Assembly: GCA_029168955.1 (NCBI GenBank)
Contig: JAPDOI010000038.1
Span: 1,267,001 to 1,331,000, forward strand
Direction of reading: 5' to 3'
Length of the DNA stretch: 64,000 nucleotides
Source of the DNA: Aplectana chamaeleonis
Taxonomy: Eukaryota; Nematoda; Chromadorea; Rhabditida; Cosmocercidae
The notes under the pieces are model-generated. The model was not told where the DNA came from and did not search any database. It was given only the letters and a program-made list of their open reading frames with translations. Made by a program: the position numbers and the translations under genes. This document shows, one piece after another, positions 37,301-49,300 of the stretch; position 1 is the first letter of the stretch, and every line of letters begins with the position of its first letter.

Positions 37301-40300
37301 AAAATATTTATTTTGTAGATTTTACTCTCATGTTCGGTTGATTGAGTGGAAAAAACACCAAGGGAAGTCTGCATCGAGTTCGCTTTCGCGCGACGTCCAT
37401 CGGGTCGTGTTGCATTGCAAGGAATACACGGAGCCTCTACACTATGAACACCTAGCTACGACGCGACGCGACGTCGCTTGATCGATACGTAGGCTAATCG
37501 TAACGCGCCGCACCGCGAATGAACTTTGAACGCGGCCTAGCGCGCTGATGCATTTAAAAAACTTTAGGACGTAAATATCAAGAGCGGTAGATCCCGCATA
37601 CTACTGGCTTTCTAGCCTCCACCCCTCCGTTGTCGGGCATTGTTAGTGAATTGAAAGAGGAGCGACCGTTCTTCAGAAGGCAGCTGTCGAATCATACCCG
37701 TCAACAAAGGCCTTCACTATACTTATGCATAGAAAAAGCGTACTCCAGAAATTGACAAAAACTTCCAGTTGATTGCGAGAATACGCGTAAGCATAAATAC
37801 AGCTCATCCCAAACACAACGTCTTTTTCAATGCGGCGTTTTTCCCAGATGCGTCGTGCGGTTTCGGCGCAGCAGTGCACGCGTCGCAACCGCACCGCGCA
37901 TCTGTGGCAGCGTCGCCATGGAAAAAGACTTAAGGCGAAATATCCATGCCATAAGTTCCAAATAATACACAAGAAAATGCTCACCTTAAGTTTTCGTCTG
38001 GCGTTGAACTTCTTCAAGCAGTCGACAGTATCTTGTCGATGCATCACCGAAGCCACGCGTTCACGATTCTGAATCAATAACTTTCGTATCCAAAAATGAC
38101 ATGTAAGTGAGGACCATTTGTGTTCCAACTTACACAGATCCATGGCACTTTCAGTGCTTGATCGGCAGTGATTCGCTTCTTCGGATTCACCGTCAGCATA
38201 CTGTCAATAAGGCTCTTCGCCTCCGGCGTTACAGTATCCCACTCTGGACTCGGGTACTGTAACGAAAGCTTGAGAGTAAATGAGTGGCTCTTTCATGAAG
38301 AGAAACAATTAAAAATGCGTTGAATTTTGTCAAAGAAAGAAAACACGATGAAAACCCGTTTTACAGTTCTCGATGTTTTTGGGTAAATAAGCCCATTAAG
38401 AAAAGGATGATAGGGAAAAATCCTCACAAAGACTCAAATAGAGGAGCGAAACTACCTAAATAAAACTCTGAAGAAATTAATCATAGTTAGGTCCGTGGCT
38501 TCTTTCCTTAAAAAAATAACATTTAAATTCAAACCGCGGCTGGCGCGGCGGTTTAAATCTCACCGGCGGCTGGCTGGTAATTACTGCCTTCAAGGCGCCT
38601 GGATAGATCAAAAACAACAAAACATGATTTTCTTTTTGGACGGTAATTACTAGCCAGGCGCTAGTGAGATTTAAACCGCCGCACCAGACTTAAATGTTTT
38701 TTCTTGAGGGAACAAGCCACGGACCTAACCATATGCCTGTTTTTGTGTTTCCCCGACGTCAAGTTCGATGCGCTGTCCGCAGGAACACTGTTTTAGACCG
38801 TGGGCGGGACGGTCTAATGGGGTGGCTGGCCCACGAGATTTTCACCCATTTCCCGACCGTTTTTCGTCGCGTTTCCGTTCTTAATCTGCTAAGTGGAACC
38901 AAAAGCTTACGTCTAAAAAACGGGCAATTTTTTGATCGTAAACACTGCCTTTATGGCGCCTGGATAGATCAAAAACGACAAAACACGCTTTCTTTTTGGA
39001 TTTTAGAGATTTGGACATTTTCAATCCAAACTTCGTCCAGGTGCGTTCGCTGGGGGCGCTAAGCACGAATATGAGGTCCATCTCCAGTTTTTCGGTATAT
39101 TACGGTAGGTAACTTTAGATAAAAACTGTCCGTTCCCCACTCTAACTTACAGCAATCTTCTGAGAAACTCAAAACGAACCTTATCTTCATGTTCAGCGTG
39201 CCAAAAAACCCCCTGGAGAAAATTTGGGCTGAAAATGTTCCAATTTCTAAAACCCAAAAAATTGCTGTCTTAAAAATCAGTGTCTAATGTCGTTCTCGGA
39301 GCTCAATTTCGGTCCGCATTTGCGGACAACGGCCGTTGTATCCTGCAATAGGATGATAATCGTGCTGGGACCGATTGTTCTCAACACGACTCGCCTTTCT
39401 GCCAGCACGATTATCATTGTGTCGGGTGATGCAACAGCCGTAGTCCGCAATTGAGGACCAGAATTTGGCTCCGAGAGCGGTAGTTTTTCTATAATTCATG
39501 TCAGTTCTCGAGCTAAAATAACAACATCACCAAACTCAGAGCCCTAATCGTCCATATAAATGTATTGGGTTGGCAACTGAGTAATTGCAATTTTTTTTAA
39601 GAATTAAACACAATTTTTTTCATGGAGCGAAATAACTTTATTCTGTAATATACATATTGCCCATTTTTAGCAATGACCTTTTGCCATCTTTCAGGCAGCA
39701 TCATAATTCCACGTTCATAAAACTTCTGGTTTTTATCAGCAAAATACTGAACAAGGTACTGCGCTTCTCTGGGCTAAATTCCGGTCCGCAAATGTGTCTC
39801 GACGCGCTTTGCGGCCGCACGCGCTCCAGTCGGTCGAGTTTCCAGCGCCGAAGCCGACTCAATGTGGCTTTTTTAACTGTTTTCTCCAACTTTTTTTAGT
39901 TTCCAGTTTCCATAACCCACCTGGAGTCAACACATCGGCGGCTGCGTCGCTGGAAACTCTTTCGACATGGGAGCGTGCGGCCGCAAAGCGTGTCGAGACG
40001 CAATTGCGGACCGGAATTTGGCCCACAGAAGCACAGTACGATTTGACATCATTATCATTATTGAAATGTTTACCATTCAAGGAGTTTTGCAAAGATCGAA
40101 ATAAAAAGTAATTAGATGTTGCAAGGTCAGGACTATAACGTCGGCATGGATCGCGAAGAGACTTCGCGTTCACTGTTGAAAGTTGGCGCAAGCGCGGTGC
40201 CATGTGCAATAACATAGGTGCACCGTGTTGGCGCCAACCTTCAACAATGCACGTGAAGTCTCTTCCCGATCCATGCCGATGTTATGGTGGATGTGGCAAA

Positions 40301-43300
40301 ACATCCCAATCAAGCTCCGATAATTTTTGCCGATTGACCAAGGATGTGTGTGGCCTTGCATTGCCTTGATGAAATACAACACCTTTTCGATTCGTCAATT
40401 CGTCGTTTGGCTGGGATGTTTTGCCACATCCACCATATAGTCCTGACCTTGCACCATCTGATAACTTTTTATTTCGATCTTTGCAAAACTCTTTGAATGG
40501 TAAAAATTTCAATAATGATAATGATCTGAAATTGTACCTGGTTCAGTTTTTTGCTGAATAAAACCAGAAGTTTTATGAACGTAGAATTATGATGCTGCCT
40601 GATAGATGGCCATTGCTCATAATGGGCAATACATACATAATAAAGTTATTTCGTTCTATAAAAAAATAGTCTTTAATTTTCTAAAAAAATCCGCAATTAC
40701 TTATTTGCCAACGCAATACTTGAGCAATGAACATTCTGTGCAGCTCACGTCATAGGCACCGGCCTTTATCTGCGCGTAAAGCCGGTGTTGATCCTCGTCC
40801 CAGAACGGAGGGTAGCCGACCAACAGGATATACAGGATTACGCCTAAATCACAAGTGGTTACAAGTAAATCCTTCTTTTGGATTACAACTGTGCTAGTCC
40901 CCTCCTAAATGACATCTTGTCGGTAAAATTATACCCAGACGTCATTCGTACTGTAACACTGGTTCTAACTGTGACATTCCAATCCCTAAATTCCCACTGA
41001 CACTGCGCACTTAGAGCGTAACTGCACTTCATTTTTAAGAAATTTTTTGCCTACTTATCACTTCATGCCCTCAACTTACAAGTATAATACCAATTCTAAG
41101 TTTTGTTCAAAAAGAGTAAAAAAAACACAGAAAATCGCTTTTCTGAACTTTCTATCATAAATCGCTGCAACTCTGGAATTTTGACCGAGGAAAAGCCGCG
41201 GAATAGCCGTGAAATACCTGCTTGCCGTGAAATAGCCGAGAAGTAATACTGGCCGCGAAATCGCCGCGGAATCGCCGAGAAATAATGCTCTCCAAATAAG
41301 TATACGGCGCACTCCAGAGGCATGATTCAGATGTCAACATTTCCACCGGTTCAATAACCCAAGTTCGAGGTACTTGCACCACGTTCACCCTCTGGAGGCC
41401 CCGCCCAACGGCTGGCGGCCCCAGATGGTGGCTCGGTGAGCCGGCGACGATTGCGTCTTGGTTACTTCTCGTTATTTCACGGTTCTATCTCAGCTATTTC
41501 TCGACACATCTTGTCCATTTCGTAAAAAGCCGCGAAATAGCCCATCAGGAGGCGCTGCGGAGCCTGGTGGGCTATTTCGCGGCTATTTCTTGGCCAAAAC
41601 TCAGAGAAAGTTGACATTTTTCGAATTTAAAGACATTTATAGAGCCATCATCGAGTACTCTTTTTTTTATCCACACACGGCCTATTCTCAAACAAGGCAT
41701 ATAGGGATGGCATAGACAATCGAATGGATGTGAAGTGGGACAATATGGTATGCTTGCTTTTGCTTTTTCTGTGATCCTCTTTCAAAAAAAGCACTGCAGT
41801 AACCCATACCGGGAAACTTGATTTTTAATCTCCTTCCGACCTGAGCCGCTGCAGAGCTCATTTGGAAGAGAATCACAGAAAAAGCTATAACATGCGTCTT
41901 CTATCGTCCCATTCCATATCCACTCGATTGATTGCGTCAACCCTACATGCATAGGAAAGAGTACTCAATGCTGATTCCATAGATGTCTTCAACATTCGAA
42001 AAACGTCCATTTTGAATAGAGTTATGATCGAACAACAAAAAAAGCAATTTCCTCGTTTTCACTTCCTTTAAGCAGGGCTTACTCTGGAAGAAATTGCCGC
42101 TGCGGCTCCGCGATAGTGCCGCTTCGGAACCTACAGGCACCGAAGCGACACTTTCGCGGAGCCGTGCCGGCACTATCGCGGAGCCGTAGCGGTGATGCGG
42201 AAGTGCCGCTTCGGCTCCGCGATAGTGCCGCAGCGGCTCAGGGAGAGTGTCTGATATGAAGTCATTTAGAGTGGTAATACAACTAGGGGGGCCCAAGAGC
42301 AAAAAAAAAACGCACCTGCGGTCGTGACGTCATCTGTCTGATAGCGACAGAAACTACCGCCGCTTTTGTGCCCAAGGGAAAAAAGTAATGTACCTCAAGT
42401 TGGGTAATTGAATCGGCAACAACTTCGTTTCACCACACAGGATAGTGCATCGTACTCCACGCGGGTTCACTGCTGCACCCTCGCGGAGCCGACGCGGTTC
42501 TAACGCCGAGCCCCTGCGGCGCGATCGCGGTGATGTCGAGGCTCAAGACACGGCAACAAAATCGTCTGGTCATGGAGCCGCTGCTGTACTATCGCGGAAC
42601 TATTGCGGTACTGTCGAGGGTCGCGGTACTTTCCCGGCACTGACGCGGCTATTCTCTCACAGTACGGTGCCTATCGAAGTGGATACAGCCGTCGCAACTC
42701 TTCAAGTATCTAATCATTGAACAAATACAGCGTACTACTCACCGCATGCCCAGATGTCCACCGGCTTCCCATACGGGTCCTTCTTCAGCACTTCTGGAGA
42801 CAGATATCCGGGAGTGCCGGCGAATCCAAACCATGCCTCAGTGTCCTGACCAACTTCAATCGCCAGACCGAAGTCGGCCAACTTCACTGCGGCTCCTTTC
42901 GCTTTGCTAGCCAGCAGCAAGTTTTCGGGCTGAAAAAAACATGAAAAGCTATAGATTTTGGGTATGGTTCTCGTAACCAACACGCTTCAACCACTACACA
43001 GCAACCAAGTAGGAAGCGTTATGTCTATTCTAGCCAGCAACTCATTCATCTAGCAACCTCCGAACGACAAAGCGCTGAAGAAAGTACAATACCCGCGCAG
43101 TTTCGTAAAAACGGGGAGATTCTTTTCGTATATTGTTTCTACCTTATTTAGCATAAATAAATTAAGTAATTAATAGATTAAAAAATGAACTCGACAAAAA
43201 AAACGTCCGATGCTTGTAACTTTTTCAAACGAAGAATTTTTGGATTCTGAAAACGCTATCATATTCACAGTTCAAATTCCTACCTCAAAATGAGCTTCGT

Positions 43301-46300
43301 GTACCGAAGCTCTCTTAAAAATCGCATTGTTTTTGCTATCCTTTTCAAAAACGTCGCGCGCGGCGAAATGCGGCGGAACTTTGAGTAGTAATTTAACAGT
43401 TAATAGAAGAGCAATCTCTGTTTTCTTCATGAATTCGATGCAAGTGGTACAATCTCGAGAAATGCGCAGAAAGAATTTTGGGAGTCCTCCCTGGGAACTT
43501 CCTGAAAAGTCGGACACGGGTTGTGAAAGCCCCAAAACGTTAAATGAAGGTATCGTGTGCGCACGTGTACGCGTACGCGCAAACACCGCGTGCGCGTGGT
43601 TGTACGCGTACGCGGTGTTTTCGCGGCTCTGCAGAAGGCGTCGGACGCTGAAACGCGTTAGCCGAAAAATAAGAATCCATAACAACCTCGTGGCGGCTCA
43701 ACATAGAAGAGAAAGTTAAATGAAGGATTTCCCCAATTCAACCAGCACAGATCTGGACATTGTCCCACCTGCATCTGATTCACGGAAAAAAACATAGAGA
43801 TTTTTCTCCTACTAATTGTATGAATACTACTTAAATTTTCGCCGCACTTTGCCGCGCGCGTCGTTTTCAAAAAACGACTGCAAAAACAATTTCATTCGGA
43901 GACAAAGCGATTCTAGGAAAGTTCGGTCGACAAAGCATATGTAATAGGTTGGCATTCGAGCTGTGAATGTGACAGCGTATTCAAAATCCAAAAACACGTC
44001 GTTCAAAAATGTCACAAGGATCGGACGTTTTTTTGCCAAGTTTGGAAAATAATCCCCGTTCTTATAAAACTTAGCGCGGCTGTTGTACGACAAATCAGAA
44101 GAAATACGTGCCTATTACTTTTCTCCCGGAAAAATTCGGAGAAAAAAAAGACACTTTGTTCCAATCTTGTGGTGTTTGGTTTAGGCACCCTCCTTTGCCC
44201 TCACGCCCATGACGGTGAAGTTAAGCAAGACGCGTGCTCAGCCTTGGTCCCGACCATGGATGAGCGGAGTTCCGCGTTCCGCATTCCGAAAACCGCAAAA
44301 AACGCTGCGGAATGTGAAAATATCGGGTCATCTGGGAGGAAGAAAACATTAGATTGGTGATTTTTTCCGCGTTTCGCATTCCGAAAACCGCATTTCCGCG
44401 CATAAAAAGGCGTTTCACGCCCGATTTCCGAAACCCGAGAAAAAAATTTCGTTCCGAAACCCGAAAATCAATTTCCGGGATTTCATATTTTTGTTCCGCT
44501 CATCCTTGGTCCGGACTGCAGTTACAACTGCAACTTCTCCATATTTGTGAACTGGATCTGTAGCCTAGCTCCATTATTGTGAGCCGATCCAAGTTGGGTT
44601 TATCGGGCTTATCATGTCCAAATCTCCTTATCGCTGTTATATTAGGTTGATGCAAAAGTTTCCGGATTTTCAAGAGCATTTCGAGAGTTTTTGAGTTATC
44701 TTCAAAATAAGAATTTTTTTCCGGTTTCATTCTTTGTATATAGTGGAGTCCACCAAGAGTGTCTCATTTACTTATCAATGAGAAGCGGTCGATTGGAGAT
44801 CGATGAACATGCAACTCATTGCACCACAACCGCTCTGGCTCAATCGGTATCGAGCGTGTTGGTGTGGGATTCATGCCCATTGACCCCCAGCCGACCGCTT
44901 CTTATTGATAAGTAAATGAGACACTCTTGGTGGACTACACTATATATGTAGAGCATATCAGTGCTTTTATTTAAAGGCATCGTACGCGCTGAAAACCACT
45001 CACCGTTTTTTGAGTTTGAATCGATGGTTGGGCCCCTGAAAACGTTTGTAGAATTTGTCGGGCCACCGACGCATCATTGGGAAGATATGGGTGATCGAAT
45101 GCCTCGAATTCCACCAAGAGAGGCCGGCCTTCTGACAGCCATGTGACATAAAATGAAAAAGAAAGAAGGTTTTCAACAAGCGATATCGCGTAAATGAGTG
45201 GAAGTTGATGTACCATTTGTTGATAAGCTTCCTTCTTTTCTCGTTTGAGGCCACGTGGCTGTCGAAAGGCCGGCCTCTTTTGGTGGAATTCGAGGCATTA
45301 GATCTCCCATATCTTCCCAACGATGCGTCGGTGACCCGACAAACTCTATCCACGTACTCAGGCGGGCCCAGCCAATGATGCAAACTCAAAAAACGGTGAG
45401 TGGTTTTCAGCGCGTACGATGCCTTTAAAACCGAAAATCCTGTCCATTCCTTCGGCATAATCGTCGACATGTCAAGTTCTCCGATGCTGTCACTCGGCCA
45501 AATTCGCACCTGCCTTCTTTACGACTACCAATCCGCAATGAAATCTAAGGATTCCCATCGTCGCATGGTGAAGTCGTTCGTCGAGGGTAGTGTTTCCAAA
45601 ACTACAGAACACGATTGGATCAGCAGGTTCAGAATTGGACAGTACGAGGTCGAGCAAAAGGAGCGATCAGAAAGGCCATTAAAGCTCAACAACGACGAGC
45701 TGCGCCAGCAGGTGGAAAGCTATCCGAGCCAAACCACACGAGAGATGGGCAGCAGACTTGGCTGCGCTCGATAAACTATCGTTCGCCACTTGGCGGCCAT
45801 TTAAAAGGTTTCCAACCTCAACGTTTGGGTCCCCCACTCTTTGAGCGTGAGCGACAAACTTCACCGCGTGGAGACATGCACTGGACTGTTCTCTAGAAAG
45901 CGCACTTTTGCTTGGCTCGACTACATTGTCACAGGAGAAAAAAATGGTGTCTGTACGTCAACATATCGGGCAAAATGACGTGGACAGATGTTGGGCAAGT
46001 GGCGCAGACCACGCCGAAGCCATTAAAGCACCAGCGAAAGCTGATTCTCTCCGTTTTGTGGGACGTTCTTGGACCAATTCGCTGGAAGCTGCTTCCACAG
46101 AACACCACAGTGACCGCCGAAGCCTACTACTCACAGCTGGTACGTTTGGCCAAGGCGATACGCATTAGTCGCCCTAGGATAAACACTGTTCGTCTTCTTC
46201 ACGACAATGCTCGGCCACACCTATCTCGGATAACCCGACAGAAACTGCAAGACCTGGACTGGGAAGTTTTTCCTCACCCTCCATATCGCCCAGATCTTGC

Positions 46301-49300
46301 TCCTTCCGACTACCATCTGCTCCGCTCGATGCAGCACTTCCTGGATTGAAAACAGTTCACTAACGATGACGACGTCAAAATGACCTTAGAAGAATACTTC
46401 GGCTCGAAAGAGGCAGAAATCTACGCGTCGGGAATTCATGATCTGCCCAATCGGTGGCGGAGGATCTTTGAATCTGATGGAAATTTTTTTGTTGGCTGAG
46501 CCTTGTTTGTATTTGAAATGAATGTTTTCTATTTAAAGTCGTGAAAAAGTCCGGAAACTTTTGCATCAACCTAATATTTTGTTATTACCGACCTGCTTAC
46601 TCCGCCCAAAGTCATCTGAGCGAGATACATAGACTGTACTACTCCCTCAAGTCCCTGACCATACTGCGACAGTCGATCCCCCACATCTCCTGTCTTCCCA
46701 GCCAATTCCATTCTATTGAATATTCTCGCCCTTGCTCTATGAAACCTTTTTTTTGCGCAATGAAAGGGCAATCCTAGGACAGCGTTCTCATTCCTGCAAG
46801 GCAATAACTATGCAAATTCCCACTGAATTTCTGAACATCTCATCCTATTTGAACTTTAGCACCAGTATATGTGTGCATGCATAACCCCTTCCTTTTTTCC
46901 CTCGTAGTGGCCAAGACTTACAGCTCAGCTTAAAATATCGACGTATATTATGAATATTACCTTGAGATCCCTGTGCACAATACAGTTTTGATGACAGTAG
47001 GCGATTGATTCGAGAATTTGCTGGATGCAATGACTGAAATCACACACAACCCTGTTAGTGACTAAGAACAACAAAGAAAACCAAATTTTTTGAAGCATTT
47101 CGGTCAGATGTCATTCGTACCCAACCTACCACCTTTCTCTACCAAGGCTTTCAGAACTCATTCTCAATAGAGTAAGAAAACAAACCAATTCTCGAAGCGT
47201 TAGTCAACTAATAGAGCATTTCGGCCGCGTATACGAAGATACGGAAATGGATGTGCGAGAGTACAGACTACATGGGGACTTCAGTGACCGACACGCCCAC
47301 TTACGTATCTTCTGCACACACACAAAAAGCAAGAGTTCACAGTTCCATCGGTGCGCTGGGCGATGACATGACACAGGCTAGCATCGATCGATATCGCGTC
47401 GAGAGTCGATCGGTATTTAGGCCTAGTGCATACTTACCGCGACGCGCGACCGCGACAGTGCATATGATCCATATCGATTTTCGGTCGATATGTATAACAG
47501 GCACTATGTCGCGTCGCCCGTCGCGGGAAGTATGCACTACGCCTTAAGGCCAATGGTAAACTTTTGCGACACGCAGTCGCGTCGCTCTGCACAACGACAA
47601 CGAACGCCTCTCGACCTTTGAATCTGCCGCTGTCGCAGTGCGCTGCGCAACGACAGCGACAGTGGCATCGGCACATTCGCAGTATGTCAGCCCTCCGCGA
47701 CACGTCGCTGTGGTGGGCACGCGACAACTGTTCCTACGACGACCAGTGCCTTCGCTCCGATGCTGGTCCCGCCACGATTTGTGCCGAATATCATGGCTGT
47801 CGCTCATGATAGCGACAATGTATACCATTGCCCTAAATCATGTCATTGCGTCGCTTTGCGATGTAAGTATGAACCCGGCCGAACACACGAGACGGGCCAA
47901 TGGCGGGCCGCATTCGGCTCTCAGACCTTCATATCTCTGTGGACAACTCCACGCTGATGACAGTAGTCTACGCCTTCGAGAACTTGCCACATACAGTAAC
48001 TAAACATGAAATTCCTCTAATTAACACTACAGAAAATGGTTTGGTCCATGGCTTGCTTCCTCAAGACAAATTATTCAAATCTAAACCGCGGCTGGGGCGG
48101 GCGGTTTGAATCTCGGTAATTACAGGCCAGCCGTCGGTGAGGTTTAAACCACCAGCGCCAGCCGCGATTTAGATTCGAATGCTTTTTCTTCAGGAAACAA
48201 GCCACGGACCTAATTATATGTACGGTAATGCCACTGATTTAGAATAGAAACATTTTTCGAATATGAAGATTAGGAAGATGAATGAAACGAAAAAAAAAAA
48301 CATTACAGTCGAGAATAATTTTTTCCGACGAATCTTCAACGCCACTGTAACTTTCTATGACGTCCCATCACCAAAATTCCGTAATTAATGCCGTTTCCAC
48401 GACCGAAAACATTTTTTCGGGTTTCCACTCAAAGTCGAAAGGTTCAGGGTCCACTATACTTGTTCCGAATCGAATAATCGGATGAGTATCCGACTGTTTC
48501 AGTCGGATAAAAAAGTCGACTTTTTATTCGACAAGTCGGTTATTCGAAAAAGTGCGATATCCGACTACAGTCGAAAAGTCGAATATTCGAAAAAGTGCGA
48601 TATCCGACTACAGTCGAAAAGTCGAATATTCGAAAAAGGGCGATATCCGACTACAGTCGAAAAGTCGAATATTCGAAAAAGGGCGATATCCGACTACAGT
48701 CGAAAAGTCGAATATTCGAAAAAGGGTGATATCCGACTACAGTCGAAAAGTCGAATATTCGAAAAGGTGTGATATCCGACTACAGTCGAAAAGTCGAATA
48801 TTCGAAAATGTGCAATATCCGACTATAGTCGAAAAGTCGAATATTCGAAAAAGGGCGATATCCGACTACAGTCGAAAAGTCGAATATTCGAAAAAGTGCG
48901 ATATCCGACTACAGTCGAAAAGTCGAATATTCGAAAAAGGGTGATATCCGACTACAGTCGAAAAGTCGAATATTCGAAAAGGTGTGATATCCGACTACAG
49001 TCGAAAAGTCGAATATTCGAAATAAATTCCATCTGGAACACGTATACTGCATATTTTACATGTTCCGAATCGAATAATCGGAGGAATATCCGACTATTTC
49101 AGTCGGGTTAAAACGTCGACTTTTTGTTCGAAAAGTCGAATATTCGAAAAAAGGCGATATCCGACTACAGTCGAAAAGTCGAATATTCGAGATAAATTCC
49201 ATCTTGAACACGTATACTGCATAGTTTACATGTTCCGAATCGAATAATCGGAAGAATATCCGACTATTTCAGTCGGATTAAAAAGTCGACTTTTTGTTCG

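Larger units (their letters stand above)
39565..40716. mobile_element. Second mariner-derived inverted duplication, with nested palindromes
   Basis: The ends TTGGGTTGGCAACTGAGTAA and TTACTTATTTGCCAACGCAA are flanked by TA. Both halves carry the inverted mariner 3' region: AAAACTTCTGGTTTTTATCA, AGGCAGCATCATAATTC and ATGTTTACCATTCAAGGAG, with their mirror copies. On the minus strand about 40,400-40,290, [20 protein letters not shown] retains the second catalytic block, in which Asp has been replaced (HQGN for HDN). Two foldbacks (39,756-40,037 and 40,134-40,285) are inserted. The right border lies 32 bp inside the intron from the exon 7 splice donor. Confidence 0.82.
44642..46574 (+). mobile_element. 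Mariner element carrying two inserted foldbacks
   Basis: The termini TTAGGTTGATGCAAAAGTTT and AAACTTTTGCATCAACCTAA are perfectly inverted and flanked by TA. Without the two nested foldbacks (44,735-44,948 and 44,971-45,428) the length is about 1.26 kb, the normal mariner size. It lies antisense to unc-43 in intron 5. Confidence 0.93.

Noticed and set aside
1..37984. Search for the canonical GAILTTM-type exon and the CaMKII association domain
   Set aside because: Reading the minus strand by eye for the expected codon patterns gave no hit. They are presumed to lie outside the window, but a translated search would be needed to be certain.
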